This document shows, in pieces, positions 15,438 through 22,028 of a stretch of 55,067 nucleotides of DNA. A program made the position numbers and the translations under genes. The stretch spans positions 1-55,067 of IMG/VR virus record IMGVR_UViG_3300046791_000458; one strand, written 5' to 3'. Under the pieces are notes generated by a model that was not told the origin of the DNA, did no database searches, and saw only the letters and a program-made list of their open reading frames with translations. Each line of letters starts with the position of its first letter. The stretch's first letter is position 1. This stretch comes from a virus.

Positions 15438-15650
15438 TTAGTAACTGCTTGCGACTACGTTCTTGCCAAGCATCACGCGGTAGCGGCTCAGGCCGGTGGC
15501 CGCGCAACGCTTCATGGCCGCCTGGGCGGCCTCCAGTGTGGGGAAGCTCTTCAGTGTGCGCCAGGGCGACCAGGAGGCGCAGCGGCCCCCAAACGCGCGG
15601 CGCACGATGCCCTGGTGATTGCTCATCTGGACGCGGTATTGGGCGGCCAC
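15438..15650 (-). CDS. small basic hypothetical protein
   Basis: The 70-residue basic product (IVRRAFGGRCASWSPWRTL, then FPTLEAAQAAMKRCAATG) starts at a GTG that overlaps the upstream TAG by one base (TAGTG). An internal ATG at 15626 is an alternative. No family is recognised. Confidence 0.5.
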   Translation of the reverse strand: MAAQYRVQMSNHQGIVRRAFGGRCASWSPWRTLKSFPTLEAAQAAMKRCAATGLSRYRVMLGKNVVASSY

Positions 15651-15943
15651 TAGCGGGCCTCCTGGGCGCAGGTCTGGTCCACACGGTGGACGCGGCTGCA
15701 ACGCGGGCAGGCGGACGCCTGGAGCGTCCAGGCGGCCACCTGGACGAGGTCCACGAGGCGGCCTAGCTCGATCCACTGCTGGCCCTTGCCTGCCACCGGC
15801 TGGATCAGGAGGCGGACCTGCCCCCAGGAATTTTTGGCGTCCACCACCGTGCAGGCGATGTTTACCGATTCGAACCTCACCAGGACCTCGGCTCCGATTG
15901 CCGGGGCCAGCTGGCGGGCGGTGTGTTGCGTCTGTTTCGTCAT
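15650..15943 (-). CDS. small hypothetical protein with Cys-His cluster
   Basis: The 97-residue product has a beta-rich core (IGAEVLVRFESVNIACTVVD, then GQVRLLIQPVAGKGQQWIEL) like a small barrel, and a C-terminal CPRCSRVHRVDQTC metal-binding-type motif. It ends QEAR, encoded by the same AGGAGG module that drives the next gene. Confidence 0.55.
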   Translation of the reverse strand: MTKQTQHTARQLAPAIGAEVLVRFESVNIACTVVDAKNSWGQVRLLIQPVAGKGQQWIELGRLVDLVQVAAWTLQASACPRCSRVHRVDQTCAQEAR

Positions 15944-15979
15944 GGTTTTTCCTCTCGTACTCTCGTCGTCTCGGGCGGC

Positions 15980-16924
15980 CTAGTAGCCGCCCCCACAGTC
16001 CGCCCACTCGGCGGCGGCGATGCCACCGGCGGGCACGTACCCGGCGTCCAGCTTGGATTGGATCTGGAGCAGACTCAGGTTCTTTTTGAAGGTGTGTCCG
16101 ATCTTGGTTTCCAGGGCCACGTGGGTGTCCAGGAGGGCGCGGTTGTGGTGCCCGGCGATCAACAATGCGGCGGGCGGGGCGAAGATGCAGAACACGCAGG
16201 ACAAGCGCCCCATGCCGAGATCGTAGGCCCGGTGGTAGGGCAGGTTGTTCTCCCGAATCGTCTCCCACACCTGGGCCTCGCTCCAGTCATGAATCGGCAG
16301 CCAGCGGGTGATCTCGCGGACCGTGCTGGAGGCGCGGTTGTCGCGCTGTAGGATCTGCTCCACGGCGCGGGTGTCGCTCTCCTGGCCGCGCAGGCCAATG
16401 CAGTTGAGGACCGCCACCGGCTCGGCATCCTTGGGGGCCTTGGCGCGCCCCCAGGTCTTCATGTTGTAGGCGGCGACCAGCTTGGTGATGACCGGCGACA
16501 CTTGGTCCCTCTTGTGATCGCTGGTGCAGAACCGGGTCGCGCTCGACGGCCACATGCCGCGCTTCTCGACGTGGGCCAGGAGGTCGCCCTTCTCCCGGCG
16601 GGTGATGATCAGGGGCACGCCGTAGGCGTCGCACTGGGCCTGGGCCAGCTCCTGGACGCCCGCCCACTCACTGCGCCCCAGATCGCAGTGGACGGCCACC
16701 ACGCGGTCCAGGACGCCCTGGGCGCGGGCCAGGGCCACGATGCGGTGCAGCATGGTCTGGGAGTCCTTACCGGCGCTCGTGTTGATCACAATAATCTGGA
16801 AGCGGCGCAGGTCCAGGTCCAGGATGGAGCGGTCGCTGGCCTTGAGCAGGGCCACGGCGCGGTTGAATGCGGCGGCCTGCTCGGCTAACTTCTCGGCGGT
16901 CAGTTTGCGGTGGACGTTCGTCAT
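15980..16924 (-). CDS. PAPS reductase-family protein (PP-loop)
   Basis: The 314-residue protein has the PP-loop nucleotide-binding motif SAGKDS at about residue 50, preceded by the hydrophobic strand IIVIN. Family hallmarks follow: CTSDHKRDQV, GLRGQESDTR, LPIHDWSEAQVWETI and a C-terminal RLSCVFCIF pair. These are the signatures of the phosphoadenosine-phosphosulfate reductase-like family, whose members adenylate or reduce substrates. Phage members are of uncertain role, with DNA or tRNA modification as candidates. The three conserved cysteines may hold a metal or cluster. I chose ATG 16924 because AGGAGG lies 9 bases upstream. It is the first gene behind control region B. Confidence 0.8.
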   Translation of the reverse strand: MTNVHRKLTAEKLAEQAAAFNRAVALLKASDRSILDLDLRRFQIIVINTSAGKDSQTMLHRIVALARAQGVLDRVVAVHCDLGRSEWAGVQELAQAQCDAYGVPLIITRREKGDLLAHVEKRGMWPSSATRFCTSDHKRDQVSPVITKLVAAYNMKTWGRAKAPKDAEPVAVLNCIGLRGQESDTRAVEQILQRDNRASSTVREITRWLPIHDWSEAQVWETIRENNLPYHRAYDLGMGRLSCVFCIFAPPAALLIAGHHNRALLDTHVALETKIGHTFKKNLSLLQIQSKLDAGYVPAGGIAAAEWADCGGGY

Positions 16925-16961
16925 GGGCGCGGCCTCCTGGGCCGTAGACCCAGGATGACAT

Positions 16962-17087
16962 GGCATGGACGTGAGGTGTCAAATGCCGGGCGGCGGCAGT
17001 TAGCCAAACCCCTGTAAACATTGGTGAAAATAAATTTCCGGCCATGCTTGACAGATTTTGAAAAAAGTCAAAAATCGCTATTGACTT
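16962..17087 (-). promoter_or_regulatory. control region, copy B of a duplicated regulatory element
   Basis: It is similar over its whole length to 13814-13940 (see that entry) and lies at the same distance upstream of the first gene of its operon. Conserved TTGACA appears on the minus strand 32-38 bases upstream of the PAPS-reductase start. Copy B additionally abuts the dyad TGACTTGTAAGTCA (17082-17095). Confidence 0.55.
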
Positions 17088-17383
17088 GTAAGTCAGTTCG
17101 TGCCGCGAGGGCATGTAAAGTATATCGGAGCTGTAACTCTTTTTGAGGGCCGCGCGCATCCTATATAGGCGCGGCGGCGACCCGGCCTCCTGGGGCGCGG
17201 GCGGCGGCGGCCAGGGCCTCGCCGGTGGACCTGGACCTGGGCGACTCGCCGGTGGAAGCACCGGCTCGACCACGGCCTCCTGGGCCGAGGTTGCCACCGG
17301 CGGCAGGTGTACGGCGCGGCGGGCTCCGGCTCCTGGGCGGCGGGTGCCGGTGACCGGCGGCGGCGTCGCGGCCTGGGCTCGAG

Positions 17384-17450
17384 TATCGGACAAGCTTGTC
17401 TGAAACCGCGGAGCCCGCGGTCCGGTCTTTTCGGACACCGTTGTCCGATA
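17384..17450. promoter_or_regulatory. pair of inverted 20-bp dyad sites
   Basis: TATCGGACAAGCTTGTCTGA (17384-17403) and, on the other strand, TATCGGACAACGGTGTCCGA (17431-17450) share the pattern TATCGGACAA-n(2-3)-TGTC-y-GA. They face each other across 27 bases containing two CCGCGG palindromes. Each is itself a dyad. This looks like a paired operator or a recombination or partition site. Confidence 0.55.
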
Positions 17451-17488
17451 GGGTGCGCGGGCTCTCCACAATCGTGCTACGCCCCAAC

Positions 17489-17524
17489 GGTGGCATCCTG
17501 CCGCCTGGGGTGGCATCCTGCCGC
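17489..17524. repeat. two 16-bp direct repeats
   Basis: GGTGGCATCCTGCCGC occurs at 17489-17504 and 17509-17524, a 20-bp period, between the twin dyads and the DnaA-type boxes. It could be a pair of iteron-like sites. Confidence 0.6.
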
Positions 17525-17560
17525 ACCTGGGGGCGGCCACGGCGACATGTTCACTTAGCC

Positions 17561-17580
17561 TGTGGAAAAGCTGTGGATAA
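17561..17580. promoter_or_regulatory. two DnaA-type boxes
   Basis: On the plus strand TGTGGAAAA (17561-17569) and TGTGGATAA (17572-17580) are complements of TTTTCCACA and TTATCCACA. The second is a perfect match to the bacterial DnaA box. Two boxes 11 bases apart beside direct repeats suggest a replication origin or DnaA-controlled promoter. Confidence 0.5.
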
Positions 17581-17793
17581 AGGGGGGAGGCACGTGTATG
17601 GCCAAACTCGCGACGAGGGGGTGGAGGATGCGGAGGCCCACCTGGACCCGGCGACGCAACCTGGGGCTTCTCTGCGCGATTGCGGGCATGGAACTAAAGT
17701 CCTGTTTTCCGGGGGTGAAAGTACTAGGCGGGAGTACCAGGGCGGAAAGCGTAGCACCGTCCGGCGGCGTCGCGACGCAAGGCGTCGCTCCTT

Positions 17794-18354
17794 TCAGACG
17801 TCTGGCTCCGGTTCGTCGCAGGCCTCGGCGGCCAGCTCGGCCTCGGCCTCCTGGGCGACCCAGGTCGCGGCGGCCTCCGGGTCATGGATGGCGACCGCCG
17901 TCACCGGCTCCGCCCGGGCCGCCATACCCTGCACCTCGGTGTACAGGCGGCGGAGGCTGGCCAGGAGTTTGTCCTGGTCCGAGGGGGCGACGTCCGGCGC
18001 GGCGGCGGCGAGCGTCGTCTCGGCGATCCGGTAGAGCGCCAGGGCCGCCTTGAGGCGGACCTCCTCGCTGGCGGCGGACCGGGACAGATCGGAGAGGATG
18101 CGGACACTGTGCTCCCGCATCCCCCGGGCGTCCCCGGCGGGCGGGCAGGACAACCACGTGAGGCGTCTGATCTCGGCGGCGACGTTGGGGCGTTGGGCAA
18201 TGTCGCGCACCCGCCGCTCCAGGGCCGTGCGCTTTTTCTGGGGCACGTACCCGGCGGCGGCGGCGGCCTTGACCCGGCCTTCACCGGCGGCCACGTGGGC
18301 CGCGAACTTGGCCTCCTTCACGCGCAGCGGCGTGTCCACGGTGGTGACTGGCAT
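17794..18354 (-). CDS. terminase small subunit-like DNA-binding protein
   Basis: In the 186-residue product, residues 10-65 (LRVKEAKFAAHVAAGEGRVKA, AAGYVPQKKR, then IAQRPNVAAEIRRLT) follow the pattern of phage small terminases: a first helix ending F-x-x-x-(V), an AA-x-x-AGY turn, and a 'NPNV-A-x-I' end of the HTH. The C-terminal 120 residues are helical and acidic with QEAEAE peptides. Small terminases recognise the packaging site and partner the large ATPase. No large terminase follows, and the gene is leftward and isolated from the virion genes, so a different HTH role is possible. Confidence 0.45.
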   Translation of the reverse strand: MPVTTVDTPLRVKEAKFAAHVAAGEGRVKAAAAAGYVPQKKRTALERRVRDIAQRPNVAAEIRRLTWLSCPPAGDARGMREHSVRILSDLSRSAASEEVRLKAALALYRIAETTLAAAAPDVAPSDQDKLLASLRRLYTEVQGMAARAEPVTAVAIHDPEAAATWVAQEAEAELAAEACDEPEPDV

Positions 18355-18897
18355 CAGGCCCCAGGATAGCCGTTACGAGGGCCGGTGGCGCATAGGCGTT
18401 GGGCGTCGTCCAGGGGGCCTCGCAGGATCGATAACTCCCGCGCCCCGGCGCGCCTTAGCGGGCCGATTTTGCGTCGCCGAGGGGGGGGGGTGCCGTCACC
18501 CACGCGGGCGGCACCGGCGACGCGCGTTTGCCCCTGCCACGCAGCCCTGGCCAGGGCTCCTGGCGGCCAGGGCTCCACCGGCGGCGGCCTGCACCGGGCG
18601 GCGGCGACCACAAGGGGTAGTGGTCGCGCCCCTGGCCTGGAGCCCAATTGGGCTAAGTCCAATCGAATCAGGCGAAACGCACTGTGCGGAAGTTGACATA
18701 ATGCACCTTATCGGAAGCCTGGGGTGATTGGCGTACGTCCCGGGGCGTAGGCATAGCCTATGGTCTATCCCCTCGGGCCTCGGGTCCTGGGCGTAGCCCC
18801 GGGCCGGTGGATTACTCCCTACCCCATACCCTAGCCCCGCGCGGCGCGCGCGCGAGAACGAACTCTTGTTGATATTATTCCCGCCCCATGGCCTCCG

Positions 18898-18934
18898 CGG
18901 GTCCCATCGGCGGGTCCCATCGGCGGGTCCCATC
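18898..18934. repeat. 13-bp tandem repeat
   Basis: CGGGTCCCATCGG is repeated head to tail (18898-18910, 18911-18923) with a third partial copy to 18934. There are no spacers, so this is not a CRISPR array. Confidence 0.8.
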
Positions 18935-19002
18935 TCCATGTACCGCCAACGGTTAGGGCGGTTTCCGCGAGCGGGGGGATAAAACCCTCCGGGGGGTATG
19001 GT

Positions 19003-19024
19003 GGGGATAGCCATCCCCCTTTTT
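19003..19024 (+). terminator. rho-independent-type terminator without an upstream gene
   Basis: GGGGAT (19003-19008), loop AGCC and ATCCCC (19013-19018) are followed by CTTTTT. The form is canonical for the plus strand, but no plus-strand gene lies upstream within 18 kb. Confidence 0.55.
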
Positions 19025-19327
19025 ATCTTTAATGGAATCAATTTTTTACGTATATAAGGGGGATAAGGGGATACAAATATACACGCGCGCGTATACGAAC
19101 ATACGTGTACGCCCGCGCCCCGCGCAGGCTCGCGCGCTTACGTGCGCGCCGCGCACCCGCATGCGCATGTGCAGGCGTAGAGGTTTTTATCCCCCCATCC
19201 CCCCGATGCCTGGCTAAATGCCGTAGGTAGAGTAGGATGGAGGCCCTGGGATAGAGTGCAGGTTTTATTCCCCTGTATCCCCCATCCCCCCGGATAAGTT
19301 CTTTGTTTTGTGTTAGAGTGTAGGCGA

Positions 19328-19699
19328 ATGCCGAGGTTAACGGGTTCCGGCACCGAGTCGCAGTTGAAGCGCAGCGTCATGAAAATGCTGGCGTTGGAGT
19401 ATCCGCGGGCTGTGGTTCGAAAGCGCCACGGCTCAATGTATAGCACCGCCGGCGATCCCGACCTAGAGATTTTACTGGCCGGCGTTCACATAGAGTGCGA
19501 ATTGAAACGTCCCGGCGAGAATCCCACGCAGTTGCAGCAGCGGCGCCTGGCGGAATGGGCCGCCGCCGGGGCGGTGACGGCCTGCGTCCACAGTGTGGGG
19601 GAGATGCGCGAGGTCATGCATGGTGTGGTATCTTCCATCACATCCTCCAAAAGAATTTACAATTGCCAGGGGGAAAACCAGGCTCTCCCAGCCGGATAG
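19328..19699 (+). CDS. VRR-NUC domain nuclease
   Basis: The 123-residue protein is a stand-alone VRR-NUC (virus-type replication-repair nuclease). ESQLKRSVMKML at residues 9-20 gives the first acidic residue, GDPDLEILLAG the catalytic aspartate, and IECELKRPGENPTQLQQRRL the E-x-K and Q residues. The family has the PD-(D/E)xK fold, acts as a structure-specific endonuclease, and phage members are thought to process replication or recombination intermediates. Length is standard. The likely start is ATG 19328; no strong ribosome binding site is visible. It stands alone on the plus strand between leftward operons. Confidence 0.85.
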   Translation: MPRLTGSGTESQLKRSVMKMLALEYPRAVVRKRHGSMYSTAGDPDLEILLAGVHIECELKRPGENPTQLQQRRLAEWAAAGAVTACVHSVGEMREVMHGVVSSITSSKRIYNCQGENQALPAG

Positions 19700-19756
19700 G
19701 GGCGCACAATCGCCTTGTCGGGTATATGAAGTAGCCTCCTTTGCGATTCTTCCGCC

Positions 19757-19800
19757 AGGCGCCCCGCGGGACAACTCCTACCGTTGAGGCGCCTTATTTT
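19757..19800 (+). terminator. possible terminator between convergent genes
   Basis: AGGCGCC (19757-19763) pairs with GGCGCCT (19788-19794) across a 24-base loop and is followed by TATTTTT. It lies between the VRR-NUC gene and the convergent end of the replication operon. The long loop makes it weak. Confidence 0.35.
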
Positions 19801-20025
19801 TCACTCCCGGTCCCGGGCGTTTTCCTCTAACCGTTCGCGGGCGCCGTCTTCGTCGCTGAAGCTCCCCAGGTACTCGTGCTGCCGGTTCCAGGCGGCCCAG
19901 GTGCGCCTGGGGAAGTTGCGGACGATGCTGCCGGCGTAGTAGCGGCGACCGGTGGAGTAGATCAGGTACAGGTGGTGCCGGCGCCACTCCATAAGCGGGC
20001 CGCGGCAGGCCGGTCGCGGCGTCAT
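19801..20025 (-). CDS. small hypothetical protein, last gene of replication operon
   Basis: The 74-residue basic protein reads MEWRRHHLYLIYSTGRRYYAG, then FPRRTWAAWNRQHEYLG and ends in a charged helix. The ATG at 20025 overlaps the upstream TGA. No family is recognised. Confidence 0.55.
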   Translation of the reverse strand: MTPRPACRGPLMEWRRHHLYLIYSTGRRYYAGSIVRNFPRRTWAAWNRQHEYLGSFSDEDGARERLEENARDRE

Positions 20026-20108
20026 TTGCGGCGCTGATTGAGGTCCACAATCAGCCCCCACAGCAGGATCAGGAACACTACCAGGAACATCAGGCTGACG
20101 GCGTTCAT
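20022..20108 (-). CDS. 28-residue single-pass membrane protein
   Basis: The product is almost entirely one transmembrane helix (VSLMFLVVFLILLWGLIV, residues 4-21) followed by DLNQRRK, with a positive cytoplasmic end. The gene is framed by ATGA overlaps on both sides, so it is translated with its neighbours. Its role is unknown; tiny phage membrane proteins can act in lysis or superinfection control. Confidence 0.6.
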   Translation of the reverse strand: MNAVSLMFLVVFLILLWGLIVDLNQRRK

Positions 20109-20485
20109 AATCCCCGCCTCCTGGCCAGGTTCCCCGCTAGGCGGGCGCGCATGACCGCCCGCTCTTCTTCTGGGATCTCGCGTTTCACCCGGCAGCCGGT
20201 GAGGCGGATGGCGAGCGCGATCTTGTCCTTGGGGATGCCCACCACCTTGGCGTCGCGCAGGCGCCGGTTGTCGCGCCCGTGCGGCACCAGTTCGAAGTCG
20301 CCCACCCACTGCCGGCCCCCCAGCGGCGCCAGCTTCAGGGCGCTGACGTGGGCCTCCAGCCACATGGCGCAGAGCTGGCCGTTATCGACATAGAGGTGGC
20401 CGCGCTTGCCCTGGATAATCTTGTCGTTGCACTCGTCGCGCGTGACTTTGAGGCGGTGTTTCTCGGCTATGTGGTCGATGGTCAT
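20105..20485 (-). CDS. conserved phage hypothetical protein
   Basis: The 126-residue protein contains IIQGKRGHLYVDNGQLCAMW, then WVGDFELVPHGRDNRR and IPKDKIALAIRLTGCRVKRE, a recurrent pattern in phages near replication genes. No function is assigned. It starts with an ATG just below the upstream gene. Confidence 0.65.
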   Translation of the reverse strand: MTIDHIAEKHRLKVTRDECNDKIIQGKRGHLYVDNGQLCAMWLEAHVSALKLAPLGGRQWVGDFELVPHGRDNRRLRDAKVVGIPKDKIALAIRLTGCRVKREIPEEERAVMRARLAGNLARRRGL

Positions 20486-20488
20486 GGT

Positions 20489-20788
20489 TTATTCCGCTTT
20501 CAATTCACGTAACTCGAAAAACCCATCTAAATCCGGGTGTTCGGCCATAATTTTGCGGGCATAACGGCTATGGAAGTGATCATTTAATTTAAATTCGTTA
20601 TCGCCCTTCTCGATATGGAAGTGCCAGCGCATGCGTTCCCACAATGTACGGATTCCATAGTGGGAATAGCCTTTGCGGAGGACTTCGTAAACCAGCGCAA
20701 TGAGGTACGTGTAAACCTCCGGGTGCTCGCGGTTGAACTCCTCGAACCGCTCCTGGATGGTTGCTGGTTTTTGTTTTCCGTTCAGCAC
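20489..20788 (-). CDS. conserved phage hypothetical protein (replication-region type)
   Basis: The 99-residue product follows a family I know from many phages: ERFEEFNREHPEVYTYLIAL, YSHYGIRTLWERMRWH, FKLNDHFHSRYARKIMAEHPDL and FELRELK. The role is unknown, but the gene is usually near replication or nuclease genes. A GTG at 20788 is the likely start, just inside the upstream stop. Confidence 0.65.
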   Translation of the reverse strand: MLNGKQKPATIQERFEEFNREHPEVYTYLIALVYEVLRKGYSHYGIRTLWERMRWHFHIEKGDNEFKLNDHFHSRYARKIMAEHPDLDGFFELRELKAE

Positions 20789-21198
20789 GGCGTCGCCTCC
20801 TCCCGGTAGCCGCACTCCGCGCACTTCAGGATCGCGGCCTCCCCGATGGGCCAGACCTCGACCGCGGGCGAGGCGCAGTTGGGGCAGTGGATGCGGTCGG
20901 CCTCCGCGGCCAGGTCCACGGCGCGGCGGCGGGCGATCCTGAGCAGGCGGTCGTTCTCCTCGGCCTGGTGCTGCCAGCGGTTGCGGTCTTTCTCCATCTC
21001 CACGGCGTGGTTGCGCCAGGTGTCGCGCTTGATCTGCATCTCTTCCACCAGGCCGATCAGCTGGTTAGCGTAATCGGCCAGTTTCTGTTGCTCTTTCTCC
21101 ACCAGGCACAGCTGTTCGTAGGCGGCCTGCAGGGTGGTATTGCCGTCGATCAGTTTCTGCAGGGCAGGGTTGAAATCGGGATAGGGGTCGTCACTCAT
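20782..21198 (-). CDS. coiled-coil protein with C-terminal zinc ribbon
   Basis: The 138-residue product has a long helical coiled-coil region (about 10-100, KLADYANQLIGLVEEMQIKR and similar) and ends with CPNCASPAVEVWPIG, then LKCAECG, a classic zinc ribbon. The ATG at 21198 overlaps the upstream stop. Function is unknown. Confidence 0.6.
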   Translation of the reverse strand: MSDDPYPDFNPALQKLIDGNTTLQAAYEQLCLVEKEQQKLADYANQLIGLVEEMQIKRDTWRNHAVEMEKDRNRWQHQAEENDRLLRIARRRAVDLAAEADRIHCPNCASPAVEVWPIGEAAILKCAECGYREEATPC

Positions 21199-21353
21199 GA
21201 GACACCTCCGGTGGCTGCCGCGGCCTCGCTGGTGCAGCCGGCGAGCGGGTGAAATTCCTTCCACTCTCTGACCGTGTGCCGGCGCCGCTCCTGGCAGGCC
21301 GGGCAGTCGGCGCAGGGCGTGCGCGCGACAGTCGGATCGTTAGCGGGCGTCAT
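21195..21353 (-). CDS. very small Cys-containing protein
   Basis: The 52-residue product has CADCPACQERR and a later HPLAGC, consistent with one zinc site. The ATG at 21353 overlaps the upstream stop. No family is recognised. Confidence 0.5.
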   Translation of the reverse strand: MTPANDPTVARTPCADCPACQERRRHTVREWKEFHPLAGCTSEAAAATGGVS

Positions 21354-21676
21354 TGCAATACCTCCGGGGTTTTGTTCTGCAGGTAAAACTGCACCGCCTG
21401 GTGCAGCTCGCCGTAGACTTCCAGGATCAGCTTCTGTTCCTTCAGGTAGGCGGCCTCCACCTTGGCCCGCCGGGCGGTCGGGCACTTATTTAACCGGTCG
21501 CGGAATTCGTCATCGGCAATGATCAGGGCCAGGTAATAGCTGTGGTGAATGTCGCGGTGCAGGGCCTCCAGGTCCTCGCGCTTCCAGGTGGCCAGGACTT
21601 TCAGTAGCTCGTGGTGGCTGCCGGCGGCCAGGCAGGCCCTGATCCGCGGCGTAAGCATGGGGTTTCCAATCATCAT
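21350..21676 (-). CDS. small helical protein, paralogue of next upstream gene
   Basis: The 108-residue protein is helical (CLAAGSHHELLKVLATWKRED, then LEALHRDIHHSYYLALIIAD) and shares spacing and residues with the product of the gene at 21690: S-G/H..L...L..W..-D-LE-L...-D. A duplication is likely. The ATG at 21676 is preceded by AAAGGAG at 10 bases. Confidence 0.6.
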   Translation of the reverse strand: MMIGNPMLTPRIRACLAAGSHHELLKVLATWKREDLEALHRDIHHSYYLALIIADDEFRDRLNKCPTARRAKVEAAYLKEQKLILEVYGELHQAVQFYLQNKTPEVLQ

Positions 21677-21689
21677 TGTCAGGCTCCTT

Positions 21690-22028
21690 TTATTGAACGT
21701 GCTCGCGGGAAAGGTTGTGCATGGCGTACGCGATGGCGACGTTGAAGGCGGTGTGCATAGTTTGGCCGTCTTCGCGAATTTGCCAATAAATACGTTCCAG
21801 CTCTTTTTGCTCTTTTTTCTTTTTAGTACGCCGGAACCGCTCATAAAAATCGCTGGTCAGGCGGTCTATGGTTTTGGTGACGGCGTCGTCCAGCTCGGCC
21901 TTGAGTTGCTCCAGGTCGGCCACCGGCCAGGCGCTCAGGGCCGCGGCCAGGTCGCCGATATTTTCGCCGCTGCGGAAGGCGCGCTCCAGGAGCGGCGGCA
22001 AGGGATGGGGGTGGGTTTCAATCGTCAT
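21690..22028 (-). CDS. small helical protein
   Basis: The 112-residue protein has a helical N-terminal half (LLERAFRSGENIGDLAAALS, then AWPVADLEQLKAELDDAV) like the gene at 21350, followed by a very basic linker RRTKKKKEQKEL. The ATG at 22028 overlaps the end of the primase-helicase gene by 11 bp. The role is unknown, perhaps tied to replication by position. Confidence 0.6.
   Translation of the reverse strand: MTIETHPHPLPPLLERAFRSGENIGDLAAALSAWPVADLEQLKAELDDAVTKTIDRLTSDFYERFRRTKKKKEQKELERIYWQIREDGQTMHTAFNVAIAYAMHNLSREHVQ

Larger units (their letters stand above)
17088..17793. other. gene-poor stretch with operator- and origin-like elements
   Basis: I find no gene I can support in these 700 bases. 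Leftward and rightward open frames exist because the DNA is very GC-rich. One leftward frame (about 17150-17430) contains the operon's typical QEA peptides and may be a decayed gene. The stretch holds the twin dyads, 16-bp direct repeats and DnaA-type boxes listed separately, and a hairpin GCGACGC-CTT-GCGTCGC near 17775-17792 that may end the leftward gene at 17794. Confidence 0.5.
18355..19327. other. gene-free, repeat-rich stretch
   Basis: I can support no gene here. A leftward TTG-started frame (18354-18662) overlaps the next start as TGATG but has no recognisable sequence character. The stretch contains the perfect palindrome AGCCCAATTGGGCT (18641-18654), a 13-bp tandem repeat, a terminator-like hairpin, and from about 19080 to 19175 long runs of alternating purine-pyrimidine (CGCGCG, GTATAC, TGCGCATGTGC). 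Confidence 0.5.

Noticed and set aside
16767-17540. Leftward 257-residue frame spanning control region B
   Set aside because: It runs through the duplicated regulatory element and into the PAPS-reductase gene in another frame; at most a decayed gene near 17150-17430.
18354-18662. Leftward 102-residue frame ending in a TGATG overlap with the small-terminase-like gene
   Set aside because: TTG start, no ribosome binding site and Pro/Arg/Ala composition without motif; the overlap alone is not enough.
18898-18934. Short tandem repeats considered as CRISPR
   Set aside because: Units abut directly without spacers and there is no cas gene.
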